64,000 nt of DNA from Chrysaora quinquecirrha (taxonomy: Eukaryota; Cnidaria; Scyphozoa; Semaeostomeae; Pelagiidae). Position numbers and translations under genes: made by a program. Location: contig JACTAT010000021.1 in NCBI GenBank assembly GCA_014526335.1, forward strand, positions 1,996,195-2,060,194, in the 5' to 3' direction. Shown one piece after another: positions 32,315 through 46,100 of the stretch (position 1 is the stretch's first letter; every line of letters starts with the position of its first letter). The notes beneath the pieces are model-generated. The model was not told the DNA's origin. It searched no databases and worked only from the letters and a program-made list of their open reading frames with translations.

Positions 32315-33014
32315 ATGAAACTTGCAAAGGTAATTCAATTTTTGGGTTTTCTGGCTGCTTTTGTTTACTTCAATTGCAAGTAGGGAAGACCTGTCTAAAT
32401 GTAAATCTATTTATCTTACCGTTAGGCCTGTCGACTTTGTGGGACGTGGTAGTTACCAGTTTTAGCTTGCCCTACCCTTGGATACCAGACACAATTTGTC
32501 TGTCGTTATGATGACTTCACTAATTAACAAGAACAATGTTGATAATTACGTTAATTACCGACCATAATTGATTAAGATTTACATTGTTACATTGTTTTGT
32601 ACGGAGAACTTGGTACAATTTCTATTCACAATGTGATAGTTTTACTCATTTCTCGCATTTTTTCAGATATTTTTCTGGCGAAGAAGAAGAAGGGAGAAAT
32701 CACAGAAAAAGAAAAAAGTTGAAGAAGAAGAAATAGAAGCAAAATCTTCATCAGATGTGGAATGCGAAAGACCACGTTCGTCATCTTTCAGTGGGATTGT
32801 TAATGCAGAACAAGAGGGCGAAAAAGAAAAGAAAAAATCCAAAAAAGTAAAACGATCATATTCAACAGGACAAAAAACATCCCGACGAAATTCATTTATT
32901 CGATGGTATAAAAGATCTAAAGAAATTGGGAAAACACTAAGGCAAATTGGAGATGATCTGGAATCAAACCATTCAAACAGCAACCTTTCGTTAAACGCTA
33001 AAATGAAGAAATAA
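32315..33014 (+). CDS. Candidate BH3-only protein, 120 residues, two exons
   Basis: Exon 1 (32315-32329) encodes MKLAK and ends at GTAATT. Exon 2 (32667-33014) follows a good acceptor (ttttttcag) and encodes 115 more residues in frame. The protein is very basic: an Arg/Lys cluster (10-22), an acidic patch (24-30), Ser-rich segments, a second Lys cluster (59-68), then RRNSFIRWYK. Residues 92-103, IGKTLRQIGDDL, fit the BH3 pattern h-x3-L-x2-h-G-D-[D/E]-h, closely like the BH3 of Bim, Bak and Bax (L-x2-I-G-D-[E/D]). No BH1, BH2 or membrane anchor is seen, hence BH3-only by structure. Such proteins bind the groove of Bcl-2 family members and promote apoptosis at mitochondria. RRNSF could be a basophilic kinase or 14-3-3 site. 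TATA box upstream; AATAAA at 33465-33470. The function is inferred from one motif; the gene model is fairly well supported. Confidence 0.6.
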
Positions 33015-33870
33015 AGGGGAAAGAAAGATCCGCTTAACATTGCTTATAAGGGGAAGACATATCATAATGCAACATCTAGTTCGTCTATATAATCATTGAT
33101 ATTACACACTAACACAAAACTTTAAGAAGCATTTTAATATATATATTTATGATTACACTTATCGTTAACTAAGTGCTTTCTTTAAATGCACAAACTTGGT
33201 AATACGTTTAGTTTAGTTTTGGAAAAAAGTTCTATTTTGATATCTGTAAATTTGATTTTAGATTGTTTTCTAAGGAAAAAAAACCGTTTGACTTTTTCTT
33301 AGAAATTGTGAATAATTGTTGTAAATGTTGACTCATTGATTCAATGATATCATATGATGACATCATCACAATGAAATCGCATTTTTTGCTTGCATTCTTC
33401 AATGAGTGATTTCATACTTTGCGCTGACCGATGCCGTTTGTTTAGAAATGTGAAAAATTGGGAAAATAAAATCAAGCAACAAGAGATGTGTATAAGATTC
33501 GCAATTGTATTGCACTTTATAATAATTAAAGATAGATAAGATCACTACATATTTGATCATTAAACATGTACAATAAAAATTGTACAGAAACACTGAATTT
33601 GTTATCGTTAATAGTAAATAAATATAAAATAACCAAAAACCAGCTTAATAGACAACAATATGCTAGATACACATGGACATTTTTCAACTATTTAACTACT
33701 AATATCATTCTCATTTTGCTATCTACATTAAATCAGGCTTTCTTAAGTGTGGCATTCATCAATAATAGCATATAGGAAAAATTCTAATCTCCGTGAAATG
33801 GGCGTTGTACCACTTGCGCGTTTTTCCAATAGTGAGTTATTATATGAAGACAAAATTACATAGAATACTA
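33015..33870. other. 3' side between convergent genes; possible polyadenylation signal
   Basis: No exon seen. AATAAA at 33465-33470 may serve the plus-strand gene. The UBAP1 stop follows on the other strand at 33871. Confidence 0.4.
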
Positions 33871-36762
33871 TCATCTAGTTAGATATTCAAAAACATTTTC
33901 ATTTTCTCGGTCAGTGTTTTTCAATGCATCGTGAATTTTCTGCGGAGGGAATCCAAGTTCTTTCCATTTATTAACAAGTTCCAAATAGCTGACAGCCTGT
34001 GAAAACACAATGTTTGAATATGAATAACCAGCACCAATGCAAAAATGTATATTGCAAAGTTCGCATATCGTAACAGCTTTAAGAATGTCAAAGAAAAGCA
34101 CCTTTTCTGTATCATATTTTGAATTTTCAAGAGCAATTTCCACATCATCTCCATTGAATCCTTCATCTTCAATCTGCTGAGTCTGAACCAAAAAATCAAT
34201 GATCTAAAACAGAAATTTAAATAAATTTACATTCAGTTCCAAGCTGTCAAAGCAAAACGAAAAAAGCAACTTATAGCAATATCAATATACCTCTTTCTCA
34301 TTGTCTTTAAATCGCTGAACTGCTCTTGCAGAACGATGTGATGGGAAACCCATACCAACCATGTTATTCATTAATTTTCTCTCGTCTGCAGTTAGACTAT
34401 TTGTTGGATCTTGCAACCATGATACGGATTGACTAACTGGAAGCTGACTTTCTTTGACGAGAGATGGCGAAATTGGCTTTTGCGGAGATAACTGTGGGGG
34501 ACTCTGACTACCAGGCAGAGCATTTCCAGTGTCAAAATTCACTTTATTATTTGATGTAGCATTGAATGCATCAACCTTTGGTAAGTTTGTTAACGGTGGC
34601 AACAATCCATGACGAGACACTGGGCGTAATTCTGACGTCCCGTTGTTAAAGTCAAATTTTCTTCCTTCATCTGCTTGAATCGGAGATTTCTGTTCCGTCC
34701 TTGACTCTGAATTTGTAAAACGGGTAAATTGATATTGTTTCATAATATTGCTGATGCGAGATGTTGGGATACCCGTCTCCTGGCAATTGCTTTGTTGTCC
34801 TGGTCTACCTTGGTTTGAAGTAAACAGGGTATTATCAGCTAGATTTGGCAACGATTTCGAATTGGTTTTTGTGAGGTTAGAATTCTGACTTGTTGCTTCT
34901 GCAGTCTTGGGAGGAGCATAATCTATATGTCTAATGTTGTTGGGGCTAAAAATTGGTTCATAAAAACTTCCAGTCCTAAAACCTGGTGCAATTTGTGTCA
35001 CAGTACTGGATGGTGCAATATACGTTGAATGCAGTGAATTGGGAAAATTGTTTACATTACTATATGTTGGCATTGTTGCACTATTGCTATAAGCATCAAA
35101 TGATGATGATGATGATTCAAAGTCTTGCAAAAGGGAAGCAGTAGCCACTTCTTTTTGTCTATCCATACTCTTTTTCTCTGTCTCTTGACTTGAAATGTTG
35201 AAAATAGAGAAGTCAAGCTCTTGCTCAGCTGATTTCACTGACTTTTCAGATGAAATTTTCTTGTTTTTAGTTTTTATTGACTCTGGTTGTAGAACACTTT
35301 TGAGCTCATCTATATCATCAAGTGTTTGCAATTCAACTAATTCAAATGGTGTCACATTACTATCTTCAAATTCTGATAAGTTAAACTGTTTTTGGATTGT
35401 TTTATTTCCACTCTCCATCACTGGTTTACTATTTATCTGCATTGGTTCAAGTATAGGTGTGTCAGCCAAACTCATTATTATTGACTCAGAACTATTTGCA
35501 TCTTCTTTGTCATCCTGATTGTTCATTTCCTCTTCATTTTTAGCAGCTTCAGTGCATCCACCTTCAGTTTCATTACTATTTACTTCTTCGGTTTCTTTAC
35601 TGACTTCAGCTATTTGCTGGTCCCTCTCTTCATTCGCTTTCTGGATAACTTGTTCTTCTAAGCTAAAGTCAAACTAAAAAAAGATAAACTATATAAATAG
35701 AACATACTGCAGCAACTCCAAAACAAAAATTCACAAACAATGTGATGATAATTATATATAACTATCATATCCCACAAAACATGGAACGTTACATTCTTCC
35801 AATATGGTGGAGAACGTTTGCTGGGCGTTTTGACCTACCTTGACCGACGTTGCTGATAATTTTATCAGGCTTAGATCTATTGGTAGAACAACCTTGAAAC
35901 AAAAGAAGTTTGTTATTATCAAATATAAATAGGAAAACGTTTAAAATGAAATAAACCAATGAGATAATCAGAGATATTTAGAAATTTCAAAGATCATAAG
36001 AATTAAAATATCAACCTTTTCAGGAACTTGAAACTTATCACTAATTTTCACCATGACTCCTTCTAGCACAGAGAAACTACCCATAACTGCAAAAAAGGAG
36101 AGAATAAAATCAAAATTTGAATTTTACAAATAATAACAAATGCACCACTTTTGGCTTAATACATCAACCAGGTTGGAAAACTCGTTCCCACTTGCAATGA
36201 CGCTTGCACCTCTTCTATTGTTTGATCTATTGTGATGTTAATAAGCCTATTGTTTCCCCAATCTGCTAGCACTGACGCATTGGCTTAAACTTGCATGTTT
36301 TCCAATCTGGCACATCAAAATGCTGGCAGATTTAAAAAAGTCAATGACCTCACTTGCTGCTGAGTCAGCACATTTATTTGTTATTATAAATTCTGCAATC
36401 ACTTTTGTTTTTTATAAAATATAGGCAAGTTGCGTTAGTGTTAGACTCACAGCACTATTCCAATAAAAATCAAGGAGTGGTCACCTGCAGAAATAACACG
36501 ATAAATGAGGCAAACGATTTATTTTTGGAGTGGCCTAGCCAATTAGCCCAGATTGCAGAGTTGGGCACTTGCACACTCGAGTTTTTGAATAGAACAATAG
36601 GGTAAACAAAAGGAGAGAACAATAGAAAGGGGTTCTTGCACACTCGAGATCTCGTTGGAAAAAGCCATACTCTGCAAACGGGCAATTAGCCAAAAAACTG
36701 ATCAGCAATTATTATTTGATTTACTTACATTGTTGATTTGAACCTAAGTATCGATCAGCCAT
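33871..36762 (-). CDS. UBAP1: Ubiquitin-associated protein 1 (ESCRT-I subunit), 6 exons
   Basis: UBAP1 is an ESCRT-I subunit that helps sort ubiquitinated cargo into multivesicular endosomes. Exons: 36762-36729, 36086-36016, 35892-35839, 35673-34291, 34203-34102 and 33996-33871. Phases agree, giving 589 residues (human about 500). The N-terminal UMA region, which docks to other ESCRT-I subunits, is spread over exons 1-4 (MGSFSVLEGVMVKISDKFQV, VVLPIDLSL, FDFSLEEQVIQKANEERDQQ). A long Ser/Asn/Pro-rich linker follows, with FNLSEFEDSNVTPFELVELQ matching the acidic motif of UBAP1. The C-terminal SOUBA ubiquitin-binding bundle starts at LTADERKLMNNMVGMGF and continues through exons 5 and 6 to FEYLTR. 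The 34-base first exon was chosen because its MADRYLGSNQQ splices in frame and relatives also start before the UMA motif. Confidence 0.93.
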
Positions 36763-37105
36763 CCTTTGAATAAAATGGATCTTGAAAACGTTTTCCACTT
36801 TACATCATTTCTGGAAAGGCACTAAACAAGACGAAAGAGACGATTCAGGAGCACAACAAAATTAACCTTGCAGATGTCCTAGATATCGGTAGATCCTCTG
36901 CATCCGCCATAGCAATCCAATTCAATGTCTAAATCGCCCGCGGTTATTCTGCGTGCAAAGCCGCGTTGTTACTCTGACAACTATGAAGCTTTCCAAATGA
37001 GCAGCTCAAAAATGGCCGACCGCTTCGACCAGAACAGCGTTCGCGTTGCAGTTGTCGCAGAAATACTCGTTGTTAAATTCAAAGATAAGCAACAAAGCAG
37101 GGAAA
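36763..37105. promoter_or_regulatory. Shared intergenic promoter region, UBAP1 (-) / CCDC87 (+)
   Basis: Only 343 bases separate the two divergent start codons. There is no TATA box, and CG dinucleotides (e.g. cgcccgcggttattctgcg, near 36930) are denser than in the surroundings. This is the usual look of a bidirectional promoter. Confidence 0.55.
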
Positions 37106-40100
37106 ATGGACTTCGAGCATTTCAGCTTCCAAAGACCACCTGTTGACATGGTAAGTTGGAAACAAAACCCTGTGCACACAATGACACAAAAGACCTTTTC
37201 ATCTCTATGGGCCTAAAAACCAGGGTGCATTCCATGTACTTAGGCCCGAAGATCTTCGGCGTGGACATAGGATTTTTTCGGCGTATCGGCGTGAGAAACG
37301 TAAAATAACAATAGGAATTGGCGTGAGAGTATCTAAAATAACAATTCCTATTGTTTTCTGGCGTAGATGTTCAGAACATTGGCGTACCTTCGGCGTAATG
37401 TTTACATGGAATGCAAACTGGCCTAAAAAGGGAGACCAGGATTCCCAGGGTTAGGATTAGGCTAGAATGCAATTTAGCCAAACACGTTAGGCTCTTGGCT
37501 TAACTGCATTCTATCCAGAAACCAAAATACAAGTTTTTAAGAGGCCTTTCTGCTTTGGGTACCTGCAGGCTGCATGCAGGTTTACGGCCTAGGTACTAAT
37601 TAACAGCTTGGTTTCTAGATAGTCAACTCGCCCCAACTCAAAAGTCAACTTGCCCCCACTGAACTAGAAATGTTTAAAGTTAGGGGCTCAGCCCCCAAAC
37701 TAACCTTTATCCCACTGGCAGATTCACTCAATTTTGTTATTTTCTGTCATCTATTTAATGGTGGGGCGAGTTGACTTGACAGATGGGGCAAGTTGTACGA
37801 ACATGTGGGACGACTTGACTTGAAAGAGGTCCGACTTGGCCATTTTAAGGTTGGGCGAGTTGATAGTGGGGTGAGTTGACCTGTTGCCTACAGCTTGGTG
37901 CCAATTCAGCTTGATGCATGTCGAGTCAGAGTATGTAGTATACGAGAATCGTAATGAAAATGAAGAGCAGTCTGTATAAGATAACGTATTTGATTTTTTT
38001 TTTATATTAGGAACAGTTTTACAAAGAGTTTGCATCAAACCTTGATCAATTCAACCTAAAAGAAAATGATGATGAGTTTGAAGGTATCATCAATTTGACG
38101 TTTTTCTTTTAACCTCTTATTTGCTATATAAGTAGCATTATCATAAGCTAAATCAAGCATGTGCCATTTCATGTATAATGTCTGAGTGGTTGATGCAATG
38201 GACAGCTGAAACATTATTTGACATACTAAGAAGTTTTCTGAGTTAGAAAGCTTTAAGTTGGCCACATATGACTTTTCTACTCCTCATTGCTATGTTTCAT
38301 ATCTACAAAACTGCTAAATGGTTGAGAAAATTTAACTGAAAACTCTTAATGGAAGTGACGGACATTGCTTTAATTCCACCTTAGTTCATTGTTTCGGGCT
38401 GTTTCTGACATTCATACTCTGAGGTGTGTCAGACGAAAAAAGCTTTTAAGCATGCCCAAAATGTTTCCGCTGTTTATCGCAATTTTGAACCATTGCTTTA
38501 GCTGATAATTTTGATATTCTTCTTTGTTTTTAGCCATTGATGATAATGATGATGTTGAAAGAAGAAAACCCACAACGCCAATTGAGGTTTAGTTTCCTTC
38601 CATTTTCGATATTTTTGTACATGCTGCTTGTTGCTTCTAGGTTCTATCATCATAATCAAATGAAGGGATCCACTATATCCTATCCTCTGTCCTGCACCTG
38701 TCTTTGGAGAGGTTGTCATTCAAACGCGCATCCTTTGGTTCGTCTGCCAAAGACAGTTCCATTCGAGACTTCATTTTCAATATCATTCGTCCTTAGTGCA
38801 TAGCCAAGGAAGGAAAAGCTCCTTTAAGTTCTTGTGGTAATGAGGCGATCTTTTACGCTAAATACAGCTTTCTCAAGAACCAATTGGAAATCAACTTGGT
38901 TGCATCTCTAGCGAAAAACTTGTGAAATGAGTTTGGCTTTACATTTTGTATGTTCGTAGATTGGCTAAGACATTATACCATGGTCCCGACGATGGTCCCC
39001 GACAGCGTTGGCTTCGTAGCCTTCAGTATAGTCGTGAACCGTCGGCAAGATGCGTCGGAGATGATCAGCGATATACATGGAAATAAAAATCCCTTTGGAA
39101 AGCTTTGATCGCGGATGATATCGATGATGGTCCCCGACAGCGCTGGTTTCATAGCCTTAGTCGTAGACCATCGGCAAGCTGCATCGGTGATGATCCTTAT
39201 TTGCGATACGTAAAACCCAGGCTTTTTCAATGTTACTCTCTGTCATACAAGGGTGCTTTTTTCTATTACAGCAAGCGTTGAGAAAAGCACCAAAGACAAT
39301 ACAAGAAATCAAGGCATTGATTCATGAAAGACTACAAATAAGAGCTGATATCAAATTAGTTTCAACCAGCGATCAACAAGAACTAGTAAGCAATCGTATT
39401 CTTGTAATTTAATTCATTTCAACTAATCCCTGGTTTGTCAAAATGTTACTATTTTATTTAACATAATTAAATTGATCAAATGCTTTTCATTTTTCATTTA
39501 TAGTCGAGGACCTTGATGTCAGAGCTAAGTGCTGTTTGGCCAGAAATGCGGAATCAAGCACCTGATCCGTTTCTTGTAAGCAACGATTCAACATTTGCTT
39601 AAACTATCTGCGATTTCCGTTAATAAATTGTTTTTACTGCTATCTTCATCAATAAGGCTCTCAATACGATAGGGCTTTGGCTCTTATGTTCAACGGCGTT
39701 TCAAACGCAAAAAGCTTTTAAGGATGTTAAAAAGTGTGTCCACTTAATCACAATCTTTATCTTACTATTGCGGATTTCTCGTAGGCTGTCTTAAGTAATA
39801 CTTAAGTAGCTAATGCAACCATAGAAGTCAAAGGAGAATTGCAGATAAGAGGGGAATGATATGTCTTACTTGGTTTGGTTATCGAATATTCTTTTCATTG
39901 CTGGCCAATCACGAATTGCCATAGACGTAATTAGCCAATCAGATTCATGATGACTTTCAATATCCTTATATGTTTAGGGTCTTATGGTATCATCTAATTC
40001 TATGACGCATTACCTTGAAACGACCTTCTGATTCTGCCGCTAGTTCTTTGCAGAAGAATATGGGAATATGTGCTTCAGACTTTATGACCTTTATGACCTA

Positions 40101-43100
40101 ATCTTATGCACTTAATGTTTCAGAGTAAAGAAGATAATAAAGAATTGGAAAGGTAATAAATAGAAGTAAACCCAATTTTCTTACCATGCTGTTTATTTAA
40201 AAGAATTACCCAATAACATTGTATTTTAATTGTTCAAGTCGTGTAATTTGTTGTTGTTTTTGTTTACAGGAGGGTTGCTGTAACTGTTGTCAATGTTATC
40301 GAAAGACTTTACAAAGAATACATTCACAAATTGCAAGGTAAGGCTTTCTTAATGCAAGTTGATTTTTGTTTTTTCATAAGTAACCGCTAAGTTGTTGATA
40401 AGGTGAACACATTTGTGTTATTGTATACTTTCCTTTCTTTAGATGCTAATGCAAAGAAGATCTTTAATGCTGCTTCGAACATCAGTCGATTCAAAACACA
40501 ATTATCTTTTGATGCAAATAAAAGGTATTTGTTGCATCTATTGTTCATTCTTATTTGCATACTGTATATGTCGATATTTGCCCAAGTCTTACGATTTTTT
40601 AGCCTTCATTAATAGAAGTTTATTGATTCAGATCCCGTGAATTTATTGCGTCATAATCATCTTCGATTGCCTTATCCGATTCAGACGTAGGCTGCTACCG
40701 CATGCCATCCCTGCCTGTTACTGCATAGTAAAATCAACTGATCTGTGATTTTAAGCACCTTCACATAAGTTGCTCTCTGGCCTCCCTGGCTCTTCCTTCA
40801 ATTTTACCAGTCGTCACCAATCTTTCCAATCCTGCTTTCATCACATCCCCAAAAAAACACCCTTGTTTCATATAATAATGTGTTTCCATTTATTTCTAAT
40901 ATTGCATAAAATCTGAATTACTTTTTTAGTTTGAATATTCTGAATATCAGAAGAAAGTTGGCAAAAATTTTAAGACACCCACTTGAGGAAGATGACAATC
41001 CATCAGAAGATTCCTTTGTTTTGAAAGTAAAGGAAAATTATCTGAATCATCTCAAGTAAGGTTTTATATCAAATTTTATTTTGAAAATACAAACTGCAAA
41101 GCCTATATTCCTTGAATCCATTTCTACTGTGGTCATGCTGCAACAACAACTCCACGATCGTTTGAGACGGTGATCTTTTGGGGCCTTATGATTATAGTCA
41201 TTGTTACATCAAAGTGTTTTCGATATGCAATTATGATCTTGTGATGACCGTAAGATTAGAAAATATCACGATCACACTGTAATCATGCAATCACTATGAT
41301 TTTAAAGAAGCCAAGCTTTATTTAAGACGATGATTTGCGAAAGACAGTCACCTTAAGATAATCTTTAAATCATTGGAAATGCAGCATATATTAAGGAAAA
41401 GTCGATGTTGGTAGTCTCCATGTTACAGAGTTACATCACTTTGACGTTGGTTTAGTTCTAAGTTTCAATTTTTGTCATAGAAATCGAAAGGAAGCATAGT
41501 GAAAAAGCTGCAGATGACCAGAGAATTGGCTAAGAAACTATACCATGAATCAGAATTAGATGACGTAAGTTGGCATGAATTATCAATTATCATCATAAAT
41601 TATCATAGGCCATCTTCGTAAGCGCATAAATTATCACTTGTGATCATGAAAGTGTCGCAGACGATCGTACAGATAATATTAAGTCAATGAATGCTTTGCA
41701 GACATTTCTTTAAATCACTGTTTTTCTTTTCTTTTACCTTTAAGCTTCGCACTAAAATGCCTGTTCTAAACAAAGACGATTTCATTTTACCAAGACCCAG
41801 TTCGTTTACAACTGCTAAAGGCAGTAGTTTTCAAGAGAATATCCCCGAAGGTAAGCTCAACTTTCCATATTCTTTCTAATTAGACCATTTTGTCCAATAA
41901 TTGATGCACCCTGTATATATGTCCATGCCATGCCATTTTGTAACAGACTTACAGAAATAGCATCTTTCTCTATGAAGTACCCCTATTTAAGGATTTTCCC
42001 CTCGTTTAATGTCAAAATTAAATAGGCTTCTTTCAGTAATCATTCCCTATAAAACGTTGTATTACATTTCACCACTTCCTTCCTTCAGTAAGTAATCTTC
42101 TACTAATATGTTCTTTACCTTCAGGAGAACTTTCTGAAAATGAAGATCAAGAGATTGAATCAAAGAAAGAAAGTCAGTAAGTTATATGCAATGATTAAAA
42201 AGAAACATGCTTATCTATTATATGATTCATTTAAATAAAGTTGATATGAAAATTCGTATTTTTTAATCTTTAATGCAGTTTATTCTTTCATTTTTTCTGT
42301 TATCCTGTATGTTAGGATGATCGATAAGAAGCTTACACAAACACATAACGGCTTACAGGTAAGACCAGGCATTATATGCATTGTTTTTGTGTAGAGAATC
42401 TGTCTAATTTGCTCGATTCGATTGTGATGCATATCATTCCCCTTTTATCTGCTCTCCTTTGCCTATTTAGAGATCAAATTCTTTGCCCATGGTTGATACT
42501 GCTAAGATGTTCTTAGAAGAACTTGAAATCACTCAAGAAGGTAAACACAGTCTTGTGAATAAATTGTTAATTGCAATTAGACATATGTTGGTCTAAACTG
42601 GAAATTTCTTGATTGATAAAACGACAGTCTATGTCATGGAATAGTTTCATGATAATAACCTTAAAAGACTTGGCTAAATACTCCTAGCTACATAATTTAT
42701 ATACTGTAATACCTAGCTAATACGAATTCTGCATCATTATTTATACCTCAGTGTTAGAAGCTAGAAATATGTTTTGGGTTCCAAGTGAAGCAGTATCTGT
42801 AGCAGTATCTTTTACTGTTGCTCTTACTCTCAATAGGCATTGAAGTATTCTTAATTCGCATTTTCTCAATACGTCAGTAATTTTCAAAATGGATAACTGT
42901 TTTAAAAACTGAAATTTTACATTATTATTTCCTATTAATTACAGAAGTTAGTAAGAAGAGGAAAACCAGTGTTTTGAAATTACCGGTACGTAACTAAGTC
43001 GCAAAAGTTTCATTTCAAATTACCATCACTGCTTCTTGTCATCAGTTTTATATCTAGCGAATACAACATGCAACTTATCAAGATTTATCTATTGTTAATA

Positions 43101-46100
43101 GGTTAAAAGTAAAGCGAAAATGAAGAAGAATTTATTGATAAGCAGCAGTATGTACTACAAGAATGCATCTTCTTCGCATTTTGCTTTCAATGAGATCAAT
43201 AGTATTATTGTGCTAAAAAATTGATTAAACAGTGCTATGTCTTGCATTTTAGAGTTAACAACAATCTTCGTAATGATCTTGAGAATCTACTGCAAGGGAA
43301 TTACACCTCAAAGGAAACGGTAAGACATAATATAAGATATATGTCACTTCCATCTTCATCCTGTCCTTCCATCAGATTTTGTAACGGATTCTAAGTTTTT
43401 GCCATAATCCCGTGACCATCTTCATTTCTATTTACAACAATTTTCTTTCACCATTGTACTGTGCACTGATTTCCATACCAAACTTTCTTGTAGATTTTAC
43501 TATTAAAAATTTTGTGGATGTCGACGAAATTTTCAAATTGTAAATTTTCAAAATAGCTGCTTAAAATCGCTGCTTAAAATTTGAAATCATAACTTCACAA
43601 TTAAAAAAGATTGATCGCTGCAACATAAATAAATAAACTCTTAGATCAAATTTCATATGTCTCACCGAATAGCTTTTGACAGGTCAAGTTGAAACTCATT
43701 ACTGTTGGGGAATTGTGAATGATTTTATTTGATAAATCATTAACGTTGGGGAATTGTGAATGTTTTTATTGATAAATCATAAATTAATTTTTATTGATAC
43801 TACCTACTGATACCATAAAATTTTGTTTCAAGGTAAATAAAAGCAAACAAGTGGATCTGAATGAAAGTATGCCACCTTTACTTACAGGTTGTTTTACAAA
43901 CTTTGTTTTACTAAGTTCAATATCACATTTATTGGTGTCTCATAAATTTTATCTTCAATTTGATGTATTTATTTCTAATATGGTAATTCTATCATTGACC
44001 TAGGCGATGCCAGTATACAATAGAAGACCCATTAAGAATGAGACTAGTGCTGATGATGCTGATCAGACTGAGTCTTCATTGGTATCTACTGTTGCAATGG
44101 CTGATGCATTCAATTTAATTATTGAAGAAGATGACAATGAAAGGTATGTGACTTGTATCAGTATATTTTCACAAGCGGCACGTTGGGATTATTTGATGAC
44201 ACTTCACATGGCAAGAGAGCCATCGATGTTTCCACTGAGCTAAAGAGCCCAGTTAAGTTATGGAGTAACCCTCCAAGTCATCCAGCCTAAGGTTTTTTCC
44301 CGTTTGCCTATTTTTAATGTCAGCTTTGATCAGCCTTATATATATTTTGGTCATGAATGGCGAACAGTAGGATAGCTTTTTTAACAAGTGGTAAACTCAA
44401 ATAGATAGGCTGGCCGCACATGGCTCAATTGAATCGTTGTTGGTTCTCTCGTCATGCAGTCCAAGTTCGAACCCCATCTCCTGTGGTATTATTTGTTTCA
44501 GTATCTTCTAATCTAGGCATGTATTTAACAAAATGCACTTTTTGTTTGCACAAGTCACAAGCTGATTAGTAAGAAGAGAAACATTATAACTGTATTATTA
44601 TATCACACTGATGAAAATTAGCTGCAACATACGACCAGACATTGTCATTATAGCTAAGAAACTGAAAGCTAAGAAATTCACATTATCTTTAGGTTGCAGT
44701 GTTAATTTTAGTTGAATTACCATTACTTAATCGTTATTTCCCAAGAGTCCTTCATATCCAGTTTATATCCTTCAATGTAGTACAAACGGAGGGACCCATT
44801 GTTTTTCACACATTCAACCAGTCAGGTAATACATCAAAACAATGGATTGAGTAACTAACCTGCTCAAACCCTAGTGTCTACGAGCGTGTCAATATCTAAA
44901 ACTACCACGATGAAGTAGATTTCTGTATAAAATAATAAATTAACCCATTTTATCTTTGGTAGATCTGAGCAGTTACCACCCACTCAACCATCTGTTGTTA
45001 CTACAAAGCTACCAAATAAGGTAAGAGGGTTTTTTATTTTAATGAAACATAGTACCTTAACTATACAGGCTGTGTTCCTTGTGGTCATACCTTAAAGATC
45101 ACATCATGTAAAATCTTTGTTACAGCTACAAGTCAAGGTTTCTTACGACAAGTTCTAGTTAAGGTTAATTGAAATGTATATTGATTGAAAATTAGTTGAA
45201 CATTGTTAAATGAAAAGGAGATGTTATTACAATGAAGATTTTGAAATATCACAGTGTTTCACTGATTTATGAATGATTTATGCTCCAACAATTAAAATCA
45301 ATTGCGATGTATTGTATCTTGGAGACGGTAGAATTATCAAAATACAATTTAGTATTTTTCTTTGCATTACTGTGAACACACGAAGAACGGTTACAAATCA
45401 CCTGATCCGTATAATTAAAATCTGCTTTATCCACAGTTAAGAAACATGGCTGTTTATAAGTGGGTTAACAATTTCTTCAAAATTTCGCTTGTTTGTGGTG
45501 AGCTGCAAAGTATGCCGATTAGCTTGATAAAACAAATGGTTAAAAAGTTTCCAATAGATGATGTTAAGCTATTTGAAATTTGATGAAAAGCGTAGATACG
45601 ACAAGGTTTTCTGTTGTGAATCATTGTCAGTCGTTAATTTTCTTATCTATGGGTGGTGTTGCTTGATTAATCTTCTTTAATCTTCATTTCCTAGATCATC
45701 TTCATCATTTTCTACCTATTCTTAGTCACTCTTCATTCATATTCTAAACACTAATAAGGTTGAAAAATATTACTCTTACGAACAATACCCTTGCGTAAGA
45801 TGGCCTTTGTCAGATATATTGAAATAGTAATTTGTCGATTGAAATATTATAACCAAAAGTTGAAACATTTGATATTAGAATTAATAACGAGAGATGACAA
45901 TTTGCTGCTCTAATGTCTTCTTTTCTATTGCAATGAAAGATGCTTAAGCATCTGACTATCATTTTATTATCTTCATTTCCTTCTTAATTCTTCCATCCCT
46001 TTATTATCTTCGGTTGAGTTATTGAGGTACAGGATTTTGTTTAAATTTGCTTTTCTTTCAGGTTCTTGCTCGAACGTCAGATGTCAGAGTTTCAAACAGA

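Noticed and set aside
32663..33040. 125-codon minus-strand frame opposite the BH3 candidate
   Set aside because: It is the Ser/Phe-rich antisense shadow of the Lys/Arg-rich coding exon.
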